Part shown: positions 45,531 through 55,071 of the stretch, piece after piece
How positions within the stretch are numbered: the first letter of the stretch is position 1
Layout: every line of letters starts with the position of its first letter
Assembly: GCA_963704535.1 (NCBI GenBank)
Contig: OY969916.1
Span: forward strand, 8,928,001 to 8,992,000
Source: G963704535 sp963704535
GTDB taxonomy: Bacteria; Chloroflexota; Chloroflexia; Chloroflexales; Roseiflexaceae
Direction of reading: 5' to 3'
Length of the DNA stretch: 64,000 nucleotides
Position numbers and translations under genes: made by a program
Notes under the pieces: generated by a model
What the model was told of the DNA's origin: nothing
The model's input: only the letters and a program-made list of their open reading frames with translations
The model's database searches: none

Positions 45531-45710
45531 ATGTTGCGGGCCGACGTCACCTACGTCCTCGATCGTGGCTATATGGCGTTTGCTCTGCTACGCGATAGTA
45601 TTGCTGCCAAAGCACATGTGATCATGCTAACAGCACTCCCACCCGCTGAACAGCTCGGCCACATGTATATCGTCACTGCCTCAGTTCTGACACATCCTCC
45701 TCGGGGCTAG
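45531..45710 (+). mobile_element. IS4-like transposase remnant
   Basis: A 59-codon frame starting MLRADVTYVLDRGYMAFALL matches the DDE region of IS4-family transposases (pattern V-x-D-R-G-Y-x-D/A-F-x-L-F). Only about 35 residues are family-like before the frame degenerates into unrelated sequence and stops at the edge of the next gene. It marks the left border of the compositionally distinct island. Confidence 0.6.
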
Positions 45711-46555
45711 GGCTCCATGAAAACAGGAAGTACCTGATCGAGCAATTCTTCAGGACTCCACGATTCATCCGCCCGATCGGCCAGGACTCGATGCGAAGGC
45801 TGCTCCCATAGACCTATCCTGCCCCCGTTGACCGAGAAGATTCGTCCGGTAATCTTTCTACCCGACGGTGCTGCCAGGGCAACGATCAGGTTCGCTACAT
45901 CTTCCGCCGCGCCAATCTTCCAGTAGTCGGACAACTGCTCCCCTTTTTGAGCGGCCTCGCGCGCAGCTCTTTCTACATGCGGCCGAGTCATATCGGTTAG
46001 AGCAGCGGGCGCGACCGCATTGACGCTGATGTTATCTTTTTTCAGCTCCAACGCAAGTGTCCAAGTCATTCCGAGGATTCCCGCTTTAGCAGCGCTATAG
46101 TTCAACTGGCCGATCGTCCCATGAAGACCGGCAGTTGACGTCATGTTAATAATACTTCCTCCTTCTTTGCGGTCGCGCATATGAAGAAGTGCTGGTTTGG
46201 TACACGAAAAAGCACCATTCAAATGAACATTGATCACTTCATCCCAATCTGCCTGGGTCAAGCGATAGGATATCTTATCTCGTACAACTCCCGCATTGTT
46301 AATCAGGATATCCAACTTTCCAAAGGTATCAATAGTTCTGGCGATAATGGCTGCGCCGCCCTGGACAACCAACTCGCAAATACCGATCGCTTTTCCACCC
46401 TGTTCAAGAATTTCATCGACCACAGCATCGACGCGCTCTCTGGTCAGGCCATTGACGACAACCAAGGCGCCTTCGTGTGCCATTTGAAGCGCGATCGCGC
46501 GGCCAATTCCCCGGCTGGAACCGGTTACTACCGCAACTTGCCCATGAAGCAACAT
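45707..46555 (-). CDS. SDR, 3-hydroxyacyl-CoA dehydrogenase/FabG-like
   Basis: A 282-residue SDR; ATG 46555 with GAGGTG six bases upstream. TGSSRGIGRAIALQMA, NNAGVVRDK, SIINMTSTAG and YSAAKAGILGMTW (Tyr-x-x-x-Lys) are intact. A C-terminal extension (GRIGLWEQPSHRVL, ESWSPEELLDQVLPVF) is like that of SDR-type hydroxyacyl-CoA dehydrogenases that work beside thiolases and MaoC hydratases rather than of plain FabG. It precedes the stop of nothing else on its strand but lies 29 bp downstream of the thiolase, so the two are likely co-transcribed with the ligase. Confidence 0.88.
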   Translation of the reverse strand: MLLHGQVAVVTGSSRGIGRAIALQMAHEGALVVVNGLTRERVDAVVDEILEQGGKAIGICELVVQGGAAIIARTIDTFGKLDILINNAGVVRDKISYRLTQADWDEVINVHLNGAFSCTKPALLHMRDRKEGGSIINMTSTAGLHGTIGQLNYSAAKAGILGMTWTLALELKKDNISVNAVAPAALTDMTRPHVERAAREAAQKGEQLSDYWKIGAAEDVANLIVALAAPSGRKITGRIFSVNGGRIGLWEQPSHRVLADRADESWSPEELLDQVLPVFMEP

Positions 46556-46584
46556 ATGCCCACCTCTGAAGTCAATAACCTACT

Positions 46585-47757
46585 CTACCAGGCTTTTTTG
46601 AACAGTGTGGCTAAACCTATACCACCACCTATCCCCAGCGTAGCCAACCCCCTGCTAAAGTTACCGTGTTGCATATTTGTACACAGGCGAGTGACTAGTA
46701 CAGCACCAGAGGCGCCATAGGGATGGCCTAAGGCGATCGCGCCTCCTCCTCGGTTGACCTTGTTCCAGGGAATACGCAATTCCTGAAGAGAGGCGATAAC
46801 CTGGGCGGCAAACGCTTCATTGAACTCAACTACATCGATATGGTGGATGGACAGCATAGTGCGCTTCAACAGCTTTTGCACAGCAGGAACCGGGCCGATC
46901 CCTAGATACTTCGGATCAACTCCGGCAACGGCAGCGTCAACAAACACAAGCAGCGGTTTAAGTCCAAGTTTTCTAGCCCAATTCATCGACATAACAAGCG
47001 TGACAGCAGCGCCGTCATTGATTGGGCAGGCGTTTCCGGCTGTCACTGTTCCATCGTCTTTGAAGGCCGGCCGCAACGCCGACAATTTTTCCAAACTCGT
47101 ATGTGGCCGCGGGCATTCATCCATATCTATGGTAGTGTTATCTTTGCCCGAGTTTACCAGTGATAAGGGCACAATCTCATCCCGAAAGTGCCCCGAATAC
47201 ATGGCTTCAACCGCTTTCTTATGACTTGATAACGCAAAAAGATCCTGTTGTTCCCGTGTTACCCGATACTTTTCTGCGACGTTTTCTGCTGCAATACCCA
47301 TATCAGGGTCGCCTATCAATTCAGGGGCGAAACGAGATCGCGTAAAGATAGATGGACTACGGCCATGATATAACGAGAGAGGCTTTTCAATCTTCCATGG
47401 TGCCCGGCTGGAACTCTCGACACCTCCAGCGAGGTATATATCACCCGCGCCGGCTTAAATCAGTCTTGCGGCAATATTTATTGCTTCGAGACCAGAGCCA
47501 CACTGCCGATCAACAGTGACGCCCGGCACTTCCACTGGAAGCCCGGCGGTCAGCGCCGCGAGACGCGCCATATTGCCGCCTGGCCCGATAACATTACCAA
47601 GAATAACATCGTCGATGTCAGACGGATGAAGCGATGTATCCGAGATGATCGCCTTGATAACCTCGGCAGCAAGCTGCTCCGGTGGAATATCTTTTAATAT
47701 CCCGCCGTATTTTCCAATCGGCGTTCTCTTGGCTGCTACAATAACTGCTTCATTCAT
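46585..47757 (-). pseudogene. Acetyl-CoA acetyltransferase (thiolase), interrupted by one in-frame stop
   Basis: From ATG 47757 the frame encodes a full-length thiolase of 391 codons, MNEAVIVAAKRTPIGKYGG with the nucleophile in DRQCGSGLEAI. A TAA at 47455-47457 interrupts it, where relatives have Gln (RLI-stop-AGAGDIYLAGGVESS, normally AIQAGAGD). The same frame then continues unbroken with ALGHPYGASGA (catalytic His) to 46585. A single CAA-to-TAA change explains the stop. The second catalytic Cys (usual C-I-G-G-G) is Gly here (LGIGGGIG), so even a repaired protein would lack one key residue. The start overlaps the ligase stop by eight bases. Similar to Bacillus YhfS by context. Confidence 0.85.
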
Positions 47758-49294
47758 GGTCTGAACTCATATTCGTAAACTGTTTATACACGGCCTCTCG
47801 TGAGATTTTGCCGCTTAATGTATGTGGGAACGAAGCAACCCGGATGATTTCTCGTGGGCATTTATAAGCTGCTAGATGTTCTTTGCAGTAAGCTTTGATC
47901 GCATCATCCCCTAATGATGTTTCTGATTTGAGTGTTATAAGCGCTGTGACTTTTTCTCCCCAATACGTATCCGGCACGCCCATGACCATTACTTCGTCGA
48001 TTTGCGGTAATCGGAGTAAGACTCTTTCTATCTCTTCGGGATAAATATTTAACCCACCACTTATGATCAGGTTGCTCTTTCTCCCTACGATATAGATAAA
48101 GCCTTCATCATCTTCTCTCGCCAGATCACCAACAGTCCCCCAGCCATCCTGCAATACCTCCTCGGTCTCATCAGGATTAAGATAATACCCTGAGAAAAGC
48201 ATATCGCTCTGAACATAGAGTTGTCCAATCTCTCCCTGCCTGACCTCTTTACCATCCTTATCACGCAGGGAGATACGCACCGTATCCGCAGGCCACCCGA
48301 CAAACTCTGGCTTGCGGTCATTTCCCTGTGGGTCAAGGATAGTAACAAAGCTCAACTCTGATGCTCCATAGAATTCATAGAGATTCGCCGCAGGAAACAG
48401 AGATTTAACACGCTGTTTAGATAGTGGACTCCACTTATCGCCGGTCGAAATAATATTCTGTAAATGAGATATTGGCCTATAGCCTGATGAATGCCCCGAC
48501 GCTTGAAACAATGCCTCGAACATCGTTGGAACAAAATAAATATGCGAGATTGGGTTTGAAGACAAGACATCCAAGATCATCGACGCATTGAATTTTCGTA
48601 TCAGATAGAAGGCTGCGCCTGCAAAAAGTGTTGATGCTGCCGCGTACAACGAGAGGGAATGCACTAATGGCCCTGGTGCTATAACGCGGCTAGCTCCTCC
48701 GACATGAAATGCGGTATTGCTGACGCAGAAACTTGCTATCCAAGATCGGTGATTGCGCACAAATCCCTTTGGTTTTCCGGTGGTGCCCGAGGTATAGCCT
48801 ACTAAAAATAAATCCGTGTCACTGACCTGTACTCTAGGTCTCTCATTCGAGCCTTGAATCAGTTGAGAGAAGGCGATCTCGGCCTTGTCGCGTTGCGCAC
48901 TATCCGGCGAAGGAACGATAATAACGTTCGTTTTTTGAGGAAGCTGGCCTAGTCGATCGACATAGACATCCTGTATCACAACGACATCGGGATCACCATC
49001 TGTTAAAATAGTAACGATGGTAGCCGCAGACCACTTTGGATCAAGAACAAGCGTAAGCCATCCGATCATTGATGAAGCGAAAAATGTCAGCAAAAATTCG
49101 ATAGAGTTGTCAAGAAGCAGGGCAATCTTAGGTTGTTCCAGCAATCTATCGCGTTGAAATGATAGCAGGACGTTTGCTGTTTTATTTACAAGCTCATAGA
49201 ATTCCTGATAGGTAAGACACCATTCCTGTGTCACAATGCATGGCTGCTGTGGACTCTGTTGCGCATATAGATGAAGTGAATCAGTGATGATCAT
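47750..49294 (-). CDS. AMP-forming acyl-CoA ligase (YhfT-like)
   Basis: A 514-residue member of the adenylate-forming superfamily; ATG 49294 with AAAGG nine bases upstream. The P-loop FLVGYTSGTTGKPKGF, EFYGASELSF (A5), GWGTVGDLAREDDEGFIYIVGR (A7/A8 with the Asp and Arg), and SGKISREAVY (catalytic Lys of A10) are all present. It should activate a fatty or dicarboxylic acid as acyl-CoA. In B. subtilis the ligase YhfT lies with thiolase YhfS and the BioY-type biotin transporter YhfU, the same company as here. The gene is AT-rich compared with the rest of the window, consistent with transfer. Confidence 0.88.
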   Translation of the reverse strand: MIITDSLHLYAQQSPQQPCIVTQEWCLTYQEFYELVNKTANVLLSFQRDRLLEQPKIALLLDNSIEFLLTFFASSMIGWLTLVLDPKWSAATIVTILTDGDPDVVVIQDVYVDRLGQLPQKTNVIIVPSPDSAQRDKAEIAFSQLIQGSNERPRVQVSDTDLFLVGYTSGTTGKPKGFVRNHRSWIASFCVSNTAFHVGGASRVIAPGPLVHSLSLYAAASTLFAGAAFYLIRKFNASMILDVLSSNPISHIYFVPTMFEALFQASGHSSGYRPISHLQNIISTGDKWSPLSKQRVKSLFPAANLYEFYGASELSFVTILDPQGNDRKPEFVGWPADTVRISLRDKDGKEVRQGEIGQLYVQSDMLFSGYYLNPDETEEVLQDGWGTVGDLAREDDEGFIYIVGRKSNLIISGGLNIYPEEIERVLLRLPQIDEVMVMGVPDTYWGEKVTALITLKSETSLGDDAIKAYCKEHLAAYKCPREIIRVASFPHTLSGKISREAVYKQFTNMSSDHE

Positions 49295-49318
49295 AATACT
49301 ATGCCTTTCTCTGCTGAT

Positions 49319-51043
49319 TCATTTCCCATTCACCGGTCGAATGGTACGGTTTTCTCTGACTAAATAGATTCCATCTCTGGTTAGCCGGACGGATGGTAGA
49401 TGAATGGCCGTTAGAAATAGGAGGGTATAGATCGGATCCTCAAAGGGATAACCATACGATTGAATTTTCCTGGCAAATGCGGTCGTTGATGCACGCAATA
49501 CTTCCATGCTCTGTAGGCTCATAATACCACCGAGAGGTAATGGTATGATCATTTGGTCGTCTCCTTCAAATAGTGCAACTATTCCACCACCCATTTCAAT
49601 CACTTGTTGCAATGCTGAACACATGTATTCCTTATCGCGCCCAATGACAATCGTTTCTGTCGATGCCGAGAACGTGCTGGCGAGGCCAAGCAGTCCTTTG
49701 GCGAAATTCTTAATTCGGGTGTGTACTCTCCATTGCCCATCTAAGCCGATTAATGATATAAAACACTCGTCCGAATGCAGTTCATCATATGATGAAGTAG
49801 TATATGGCCGGGTGATCACATTATTAATAAGTTGAATACCTACATCCAAGTTTTGCCGAATGCTCTCCGGATTAACCGCGATAGTATAGGTTCTCTTTGA
49901 GAAGCAACGCTGTAACCAACGATCGTGCTCCTGGCGCCCGTTCGATTCAACTGGTTTCCGATCATAGATGACCCATTTACCCTCTTGCATCACATGAATT
50001 GGTTCGGGATCGTCTATTGAATGTAGAACATTCAAACAAGCCAGGCGACCAGGAGCGATCCCACCCAGGTCCTCGTCCAGACCGTAGTATGTAGCAGGGT
50101 TTAACGAGGCCATCCTGTAGGCATCGGCATAGGGCAGCCCGGATTGAATAACCATCCTGATCATATTGGCGCAGCTTGATTGTTCGACAAAAGCTGGCGC
50201 AGACCCATCGCTCGTGAGCATGACTCTCGAAAGGTTGAATTGCGGATGATGAGCAACATAATCGAGAATTTGCGGTAAGTCGGGCCGGATAGATGAATAG
50301 CGTAACGTGGCGTATAATCCAATTTGCAGGCGCTTAATAATATCAGCACCATCGAGCGCTTCGTGATCCGCGCCAATACCTGCGGCGACTAACGCATTTA
50401 ATGTTTCTATTGAAGCTCCGGGCAGATGTCCTTCCACGCGTTTCTGAAAATCGTGCTTAATTGTAAACATCGTTCTTACAAGCTCAGGATCATCCTTCAG
50501 AAAGGCTTGCCAAGCCGTAAACTCACCGCCCTGGACAACAAGTGGATGTTTGAACCATGTTCGTAATGTGTCATATGAATCTGCGATATTTGCTCGTTCC
50601 ATGTCAAAAGTATGCCACCACAGCCAAATGTGATCGCCTAACTGATCGAGTTGCTCAATAAAATCAATAGCATGCGGGCCAAGCAACATCAAGAGCGATA
50701 GGTTGTCGTTGACAGATGCGACAGTTCCCTGGTTGAGCGATGCTTCTCCCCAAGTAAGCGGATTATACATCTGACACGGATGTGCATGTGGTTCGATATA
50801 CCCAGGAACTACCAGGAAGGTTTTGTTAAAATCAACCACATTCGTTTCAGGCGCGATCGAAAACTCTTTGTTTCCAACATAGGCTATTCGCCGGCTTGAT
50901 ATATATATATGACCTTGTTCGATCTGGCCGGTATAGACATTGAGAAAGTGGACATCTTTAAGCCAAAGCGATGCGGGCTCTCGCCCCAGTGAAACCTTAA
51001 TAAGATTCTGATATTCCTCAAAGCTGCTTGGATGGATTTTCAT
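49319..51043 (-). CDS. Adenine-deaminase-family amidohydrolase, YerA-like
   Basis: A 574-residue protein; ATG 51043 with AGGAG about eight bases upstream. LWLKDVHFLNVYTGQIEQG and VVPGYIEPHAHPCQMY (metal HxH) open the barrel, ADHEALDGADIIKRLQ and VMLTSDGSAPAF (metal Asp) follow, and the C-terminal cradle domain has ALQQVIEMGGGIVAL and LPLGGIMS as in adenine deaminases. Overall it resembles the B. subtilis YerA group, whose substrate is not established. It lies between the ligase and EcfT, all on the same strand, with gaps of 24 and 131 bp. Confidence 0.82.
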   Translation of the reverse strand: MKIHPSSFEEYQNLIKVSLGREPASLWLKDVHFLNVYTGQIEQGHIYISSRRIAYVGNKEFSIAPETNVVDFNKTFLVVPGYIEPHAHPCQMYNPLTWGEASLNQGTVASVNDNLSLLMLLGPHAIDFIEQLDQLGDHIWLWWHTFDMERANIADSYDTLRTWFKHPLVVQGGEFTAWQAFLKDDPELVRTMFTIKHDFQKRVEGHLPGASIETLNALVAAGIGADHEALDGADIIKRLQIGLYATLRYSSIRPDLPQILDYVAHHPQFNLSRVMLTSDGSAPAFVEQSSCANMIRMVIQSGLPYADAYRMASLNPATYYGLDEDLGGIAPGRLACLNVLHSIDDPEPIHVMQEGKWVIYDRKPVESNGRQEHDRWLQRCFSKRTYTIAVNPESIRQNLDVGIQLINNVITRPYTTSSYDELHSDECFISLIGLDGQWRVHTRIKNFAKGLLGLASTFSASTETIVIGRDKEYMCSALQQVIEMGGGIVALFEGDDQMIIPLPLGGIMSLQSMEVLRASTTAFARKIQSYGYPFEDPIYTLLFLTAIHLPSVRLTRDGIYLVRENRTIRPVNGK

Positions 51044-51174
51044 CCGTCTGCTCCTGTGGCTGTGCTATTCCAGTTCAATATGCTTATCTTCTTACGTACT
51101 CTAATGCGAGCAAAATAGCTGCTATGAGTACACCCAATATAACAACCCATCTATCGATACTTCTGAATTTTAGC

Positions 51175-52858
51175 TCAGAGTTTGGTCGTTCTCTGAATGC
51201 CCGTATGTATATATCCACGCGCTTCCATGGCTAGAGATAAATCTGAACCTAACCGTAGCACTGATAATATCAATGGGATAATGAAGGCGCCGGTATCCCT
51301 CAACCGAAGAGTGTTCAGCTTTGTGTGTCGCTTGCCGCGTGCCCTTGTAATGCGAGAGAATCGGATAGACTCTTTCATAATAATAGGGATGAAATGCAGT
51401 ATTAGCGATGTCGCTAATGAAAAAGCTTCAACAGGGATTTTTATATGTTTTAGTATGGATAGAAATTGCTCTAAACCCCTTTTCATATTTACCTGGCTGG
51501 TTGAAGTTGTGAACACCAGCCCAAGAGTCATGATTAGCAGAATTTTATATAGTTGGGTAAACGTGCTAAGAGCGGATTGTATTGAGAAGTAAGCGAAACC
51601 AATATTTACCAGCCCAGGTTCATCGGTAAATCGAATGCCCGAAAGAATAACTGATATGATAATTAAAAGTGATAATGATTTTGTTATAGCAGCGATTCCT
51701 CTCATCGGCACGTGAGCGATTATGGTGATAACCAGAGTAATGATACTTCCAAGTGCCAGACCAATCCAATTACTTTGCACGAAAACACCGATCGACGCAA
51801 AAACATAAAAAAGCCACTTTGAGCGTGGATCCAGAGCATAAACGAATCGTTTACTTGAATGGGTGGGGGCCTCTTCTTGAATGATATCCGGACGACTGGC
51901 CTTTGTCGAGATGTTCTGATTGAGAAGCGATGTGTATCTGCCGTTTGTCGCCGCATCCGCTTGATCGCCATACTGATCCGTATCAACGCTAGGTTTCATC
52001 GTATCGATCGTTTTATTGCACTCTGACGCATGCCGGAGAATATATTGTGCGTATTGATCCGGGGAGAGTGGCGCATCCTGAAGCTGGATTCCAACATTGG
52101 TCAAGAATCGCAGCAACTCGATGTTCGTCGGGATGCCGATTTCAGCTTCAACTAAAATGGATGGCCAGATACATAGCTCTTTTGGGGTAGTAGCGGCGGT
52201 GATTCGGCCATTATATAGCACAATAACAGTATCTGCAATCGGCAGTAATGTGTCGAGATCATGAGTCGCGATCACAATCCCCCCGTTCGTTGTCTTCCTC
52301 CAGATTGTGAGATATTCAACCAACCGCCGGAGGGCCTCTGAATCTTAGCCCGGCGGTGGGTTCGTCGAGGAATAACCAGCTAGGCCGGGTTGCAAAAGTG
52401 CTTGCGAGGGCGACGCGCCGTTTTTGTCCTTCACTCAAGATCAATGGTGATTCCGTAAGGAGCGATGCCGGCAGGCCCACACTATTGAGCGCTTCAAGGG
52501 TGCGTTCCTGAATTTCTGGCTTCTTTACCTTCAATGGTAACAGAGAATACTCAAATTCGCCTTGAACTGTGCGGGCAAACAATTGCTGCTCAGGATACTG
52601 AAACACATTGCCAAACAAGCGTTGCACCGCAGGATCCAGCCGCTTTCCCTTCCATAGCGGGCGCTGATCATAGTGAATCGAGCCTTCATGAATCTCAGCC
52701 AATCCTGAGAGAGTATCCAACAATGTCGTCTTTCCGGCGCCTGTTTTGCCAAGGAGCAAGGTAATTTGTTGATCTGCAAGCTGGCATGTGATATTTTGTA
52801 AGATGCGGTGCTGCTTTTCAGGATCATAAACGGTGACATTGCTTACCTTGATCGGCAT
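51175..52858 (-). CDS. ECF transporter EcfA2-EcfT fusion, one frameshift
   Basis: From ATG 52858 the frame encodes an EcfA-type ATPase: Walker A LLLGKTGAGKTTLLDTL, Q-loop VFQYPEQQLFA (EcfA2-typical), signature ILSEGQKRRVALAS and Walker B WLFLDEPTAGL. It ends after one extra A near 52344-52348. Removing it gives GLDSEALRRLVEYL and continues in the second frame with ATHDLDTLLPIADT (switch His), a 100-residue linker, and an EcfT membrane protein (LFYVFASIGVFVQSNWIGLA, SLLIIISVILSGI) with the two coupling motifs TRARGK and MEARGY. So ATPase and transmembrane energy-coupling subunit are one polypeptide of about 560 residues. Overlaps EcfA1 by 16 bp. Confidence 0.8.
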
Positions 52859-53679
52859 AAGTCCCTCACGATATGGTCGAGCTGTATGGGTAAAAGAGGA
52901 AGGTGTGAGAGGTTTACACCGGCTTGAAGTAGTTGTTGGGTTACTTGAACGATGTACGGTGCAATAAAGCTCAATCTTGTATAGGGTGGAGCGACCTGAT
53001 TGTCGTCTGTTCCGTAGAAGAACTGGCTCGGGTTTCCATCAAAGGCGATTTGTCCCGCATCAAGGGCAATAACCCGATTTGCGTACCCTAATTCTTCCAT
53101 GAATTGTGTCACCCAAATGATCGTTTTCCCCTGCTCATGCAGTTTCTTCGCAGTGAGGACGACGCGCTGCCGTGATAGAGGGTCTAACATCGAGGTAGCT
53201 TCATCAAAAATAAGCACCGCTGCATCCATAGCGAGGGCCGCCGCGATACACAGCAGTTGTTTTTGTCCACCCGAAAGATGTTCGACTCGGCGATGGTGGA
53301 AGTCTTCGAGCCCTACTTGTGTGAGCGCCGCATGCACACGTGTAGAGAAATCCGCTGGAGGAATTGCTTTGTTTTCGAGACCGAAGCAGATATCTTCATA
53401 CACCGTTTCACCGACGATCTGGGCATCCGGGTTCTGGAAAATGAGCTGTGTCGATTGCTGCTGTGCGTTCCCGGATTCATAGGTGATTTTGCCGCGCGAA
53501 ATAGGGCATAACCTAGCTAAAACCAGCGACAGTGTGCTTTTCCCACTGCCATTCCTGCCGATAACCGCGACCCAATCACCGCGTGTAATCTGAAGGTTTA
53601 TGTCGATTAATACTGGTTTGATCCCCTCAGGTGTCGTAAAAGCGACCGATACGTTGTTAAGGGAAAATGCGACCGTCAC
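52843..53679 (-). CDS. ECF transporter ATPase, EcfA1 type
   Basis: A 278-residue ATPase taken from GTG 53679, which has AAAGG seven bases upstream; an in-frame ATG at 53772 would add 31 unlikely residues. FSLNNVSVAFTTPEGIKPVL, Walker A VIGRNGSGKSTLSLVL, LIFQNPDAQIVGETVYEDI (EcfA1-like Q-helix), LSGGQKQLLCIAAAL and AVLIFDEATSMLDP are complete. It should pair with the EcfA2 half of the fusion to form the ATPase dimer of an energy-coupling-factor vitamin transporter. The substrate-binding S subunit is probably BioY at 54250, divergent. Confidence 0.9.
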   Translation of the reverse strand: MTVAFSLNNVSVAFTTPEGIKPVLIDINLQITRGDWVAVIGRNGSGKSTLSLVLARLCPISRGKITYESGNAQQQSTQLIFQNPDAQIVGETVYEDICFGLENKAIPPADFSTRVHAALTQVGLEDFHHRRVEHLSGGQKQLLCIAAALAMDAAVLIFDEATSMLDPLSRQRVVLTAKKLHEQGKTIIWVTQFMEELGYANRVIALDAGQIAFDGNPSQFFYGTDDNQVAPPYTRLSFIAPYIVQVTQQLLQAGVNLSHLPLLPIQLDHIVRDLCRSR

Positions 53680-54249
53680 TGAGAACCTTTCACTTCGCCC
53701 ATCTACCGGCCGGTCATCGTCGCGCCGAGGAATCGCTCCGTCGAGCCGCTCGCCATGGAGGTTGTGCTTCACGGCCGGTCCTGCCCCAACCGAATAAGCT
53801 TCGGGACCTGCCGGCGTGGCCGATATTTGCCAGGCGGATCGATCGCGTGCGAGGCTGCCGGGCCGCAGAGGTGCGAGTTGCCGCCACCACCACAGAGGCG
53901 ATTTAGTTCATCTGAACAGGGTAGAACGCTATTTGTCTAAATTTCAAAGGAATGTTAGAATACGCAGTATAACATATATCTCACTGATTTCAACGCAGCT
54001 CCCAATGTAGACATGCACCCTGTGCTTGTGTTGCAAAACCGTGTTTTCTCGCGGTTTCATGAGCGGCTGCCGCCCTCAAAACACTTTTCCCACACGCCTG
54101 CTGTGGCGGCTTAGGACATTGACCCGAAGCGACCAATGGCTGTCCCCCCGAATTGGCACGATTCGCCCATGAACCGATGGTGCAGCGCCGGATGCTCTAT
54201 CGGTACTATGGGAAGTTGTTTCTTCGCTCTTAATGAAGGGTAGCAAGTG
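53680..54249. promoter_or_regulatory. Divergent control region between EcfA1 and BioY
   Basis: The 570-bp gap has an AT-rich segment (53930-54000) and a hairpin GTGTTTT...AAAACAC (54051-54083) with an inner GCGG/CCGC stem. A BirA operator or riboswitch was looked for and not recognised. No gene seen. Confidence 0.35.
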
Positions 54250-54873
54250 ATGAAGCCTAAAATCACGGTTCGCGGGGTGGTCTTCAGCGCTATTTTCGCC
54301 GCATTGACCTCTGTGTTGAGTTTCTTTAGTATCTTTTTAGGCTTTACTCCGGTACCGATCACTTTAGGGAACCTGGGACCAATGCTGGCCGGCTCGCTTT
54401 TGGGGGCCGGGTATGGCTTTTTTAGCATCTTCCTGTTCCTGGCGTTGACGGCGCTCGGGTTGCCGCTCTTGCGCGGCACCGGCGGCCTGGGTGTGCTCCT
54501 GGGTCCAAGTGGCGGATATCTAGTGATGTGGCCGATAAGCGCCCTGCTGGTCGGATGGCTTGTCACTCGTGTGAAAGGCTCCGGAGTTGCCGCGTTTATC
54601 AAGATCTTCCTGATTATCGAGATATTCGGCGTCTTTCTGGTCTATTTGACGGGGGCTCCCTGGCTCGCATACGTCACGAACATTCCCTTGGAGCGGGCTT
54701 TCGTGACGGGGGTGTTGCCATACATCATCGGCGATACGTTAAAAGCGATCGTCACAACCATTATTGTCTTACCCGTACGACGCATCTATCCCCCCGCACG
54801 GCTGGTCGGCGCCGGTGGTGCAAATGTGGCTATACTTGACGACCAGGAGCCGCTTCCCCAGCGCGTTTCGTGA
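54250..54873 (+). CDS. bioY: Biotin transporter substrate-binding subunit BioY
   Basis: A 207-residue membrane protein with about six helices. The BioY signatures are clear: FTPVPITLGNLGPMLAGSLL, GAGYGFFSIFLFLALTALGL, and GLGVLLGPSGGYLVMWPIS. A GTG at 54247 directly precedes the ATG at 54250, so the start could be either; GAAGGG lies upstream. It is the S component that binds biotin and docks on the EcfA1/EcfA2-EcfT module encoded divergently. The last 25 residues are polar and cytoplasmic. A strong hairpin follows the gene. Confidence 0.92.
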   Translation: MKPKITVRGVVFSAIFAALTSVLSFFSIFLGFTPVPITLGNLGPMLAGSLLGAGYGFFSIFLFLALTALGLPLLRGTGGLGVLLGPSGGYLVMWPISALLVGWLVTRVKGSGVAAFIKIFLIIEIFGVFLVYLTGAPWLAYVTNIPLERAFVTGVLPYIIGDTLKAIVTTIIVLPVRRIYPPARLVGAGGANVAILDDQEPLPQRVS

Positions 54874-54919
54874 GCGATTTGTTTGGTAAAGCGTGCGGTG
54901 CCGTGCGCGATCCATGGCT

Positions 54920-54964
54920 GAAAGGAGAGTTTGAGGGGGACGGCCCTCCTCAAACTCTCCTTTC
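54920..54964 (+). terminator. 17-bp stem-loop after BioY
   Basis: GAAAGGAGAGTTTGAGG (54920-54936) pairs perfectly with CCTCAAACTCTCCTTTC (54948-54964). It is a variant of the dispersed TTGAGGG palindrome and lies between BioY and the adenylating enzyme. Confidence 0.65.
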
Positions 54965-55071
54965 TCAAACGATCTTTGAGCACTGCCTCGATAGATGCCG
55001 GCAGCCTGAGTGTAGGGGTGGAAAGGGTTTCGGTAAGCTCGTGGCAAGGCAGATCATAACAAGAGGCGGGA

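Noticed and set aside
53680..54249. Biotin operator or vitamin riboswitch upstream of BioY
   Set aside because: No BirA-type inverted repeat or conserved riboswitch core was recognised by eye; a covariance search would be needed.
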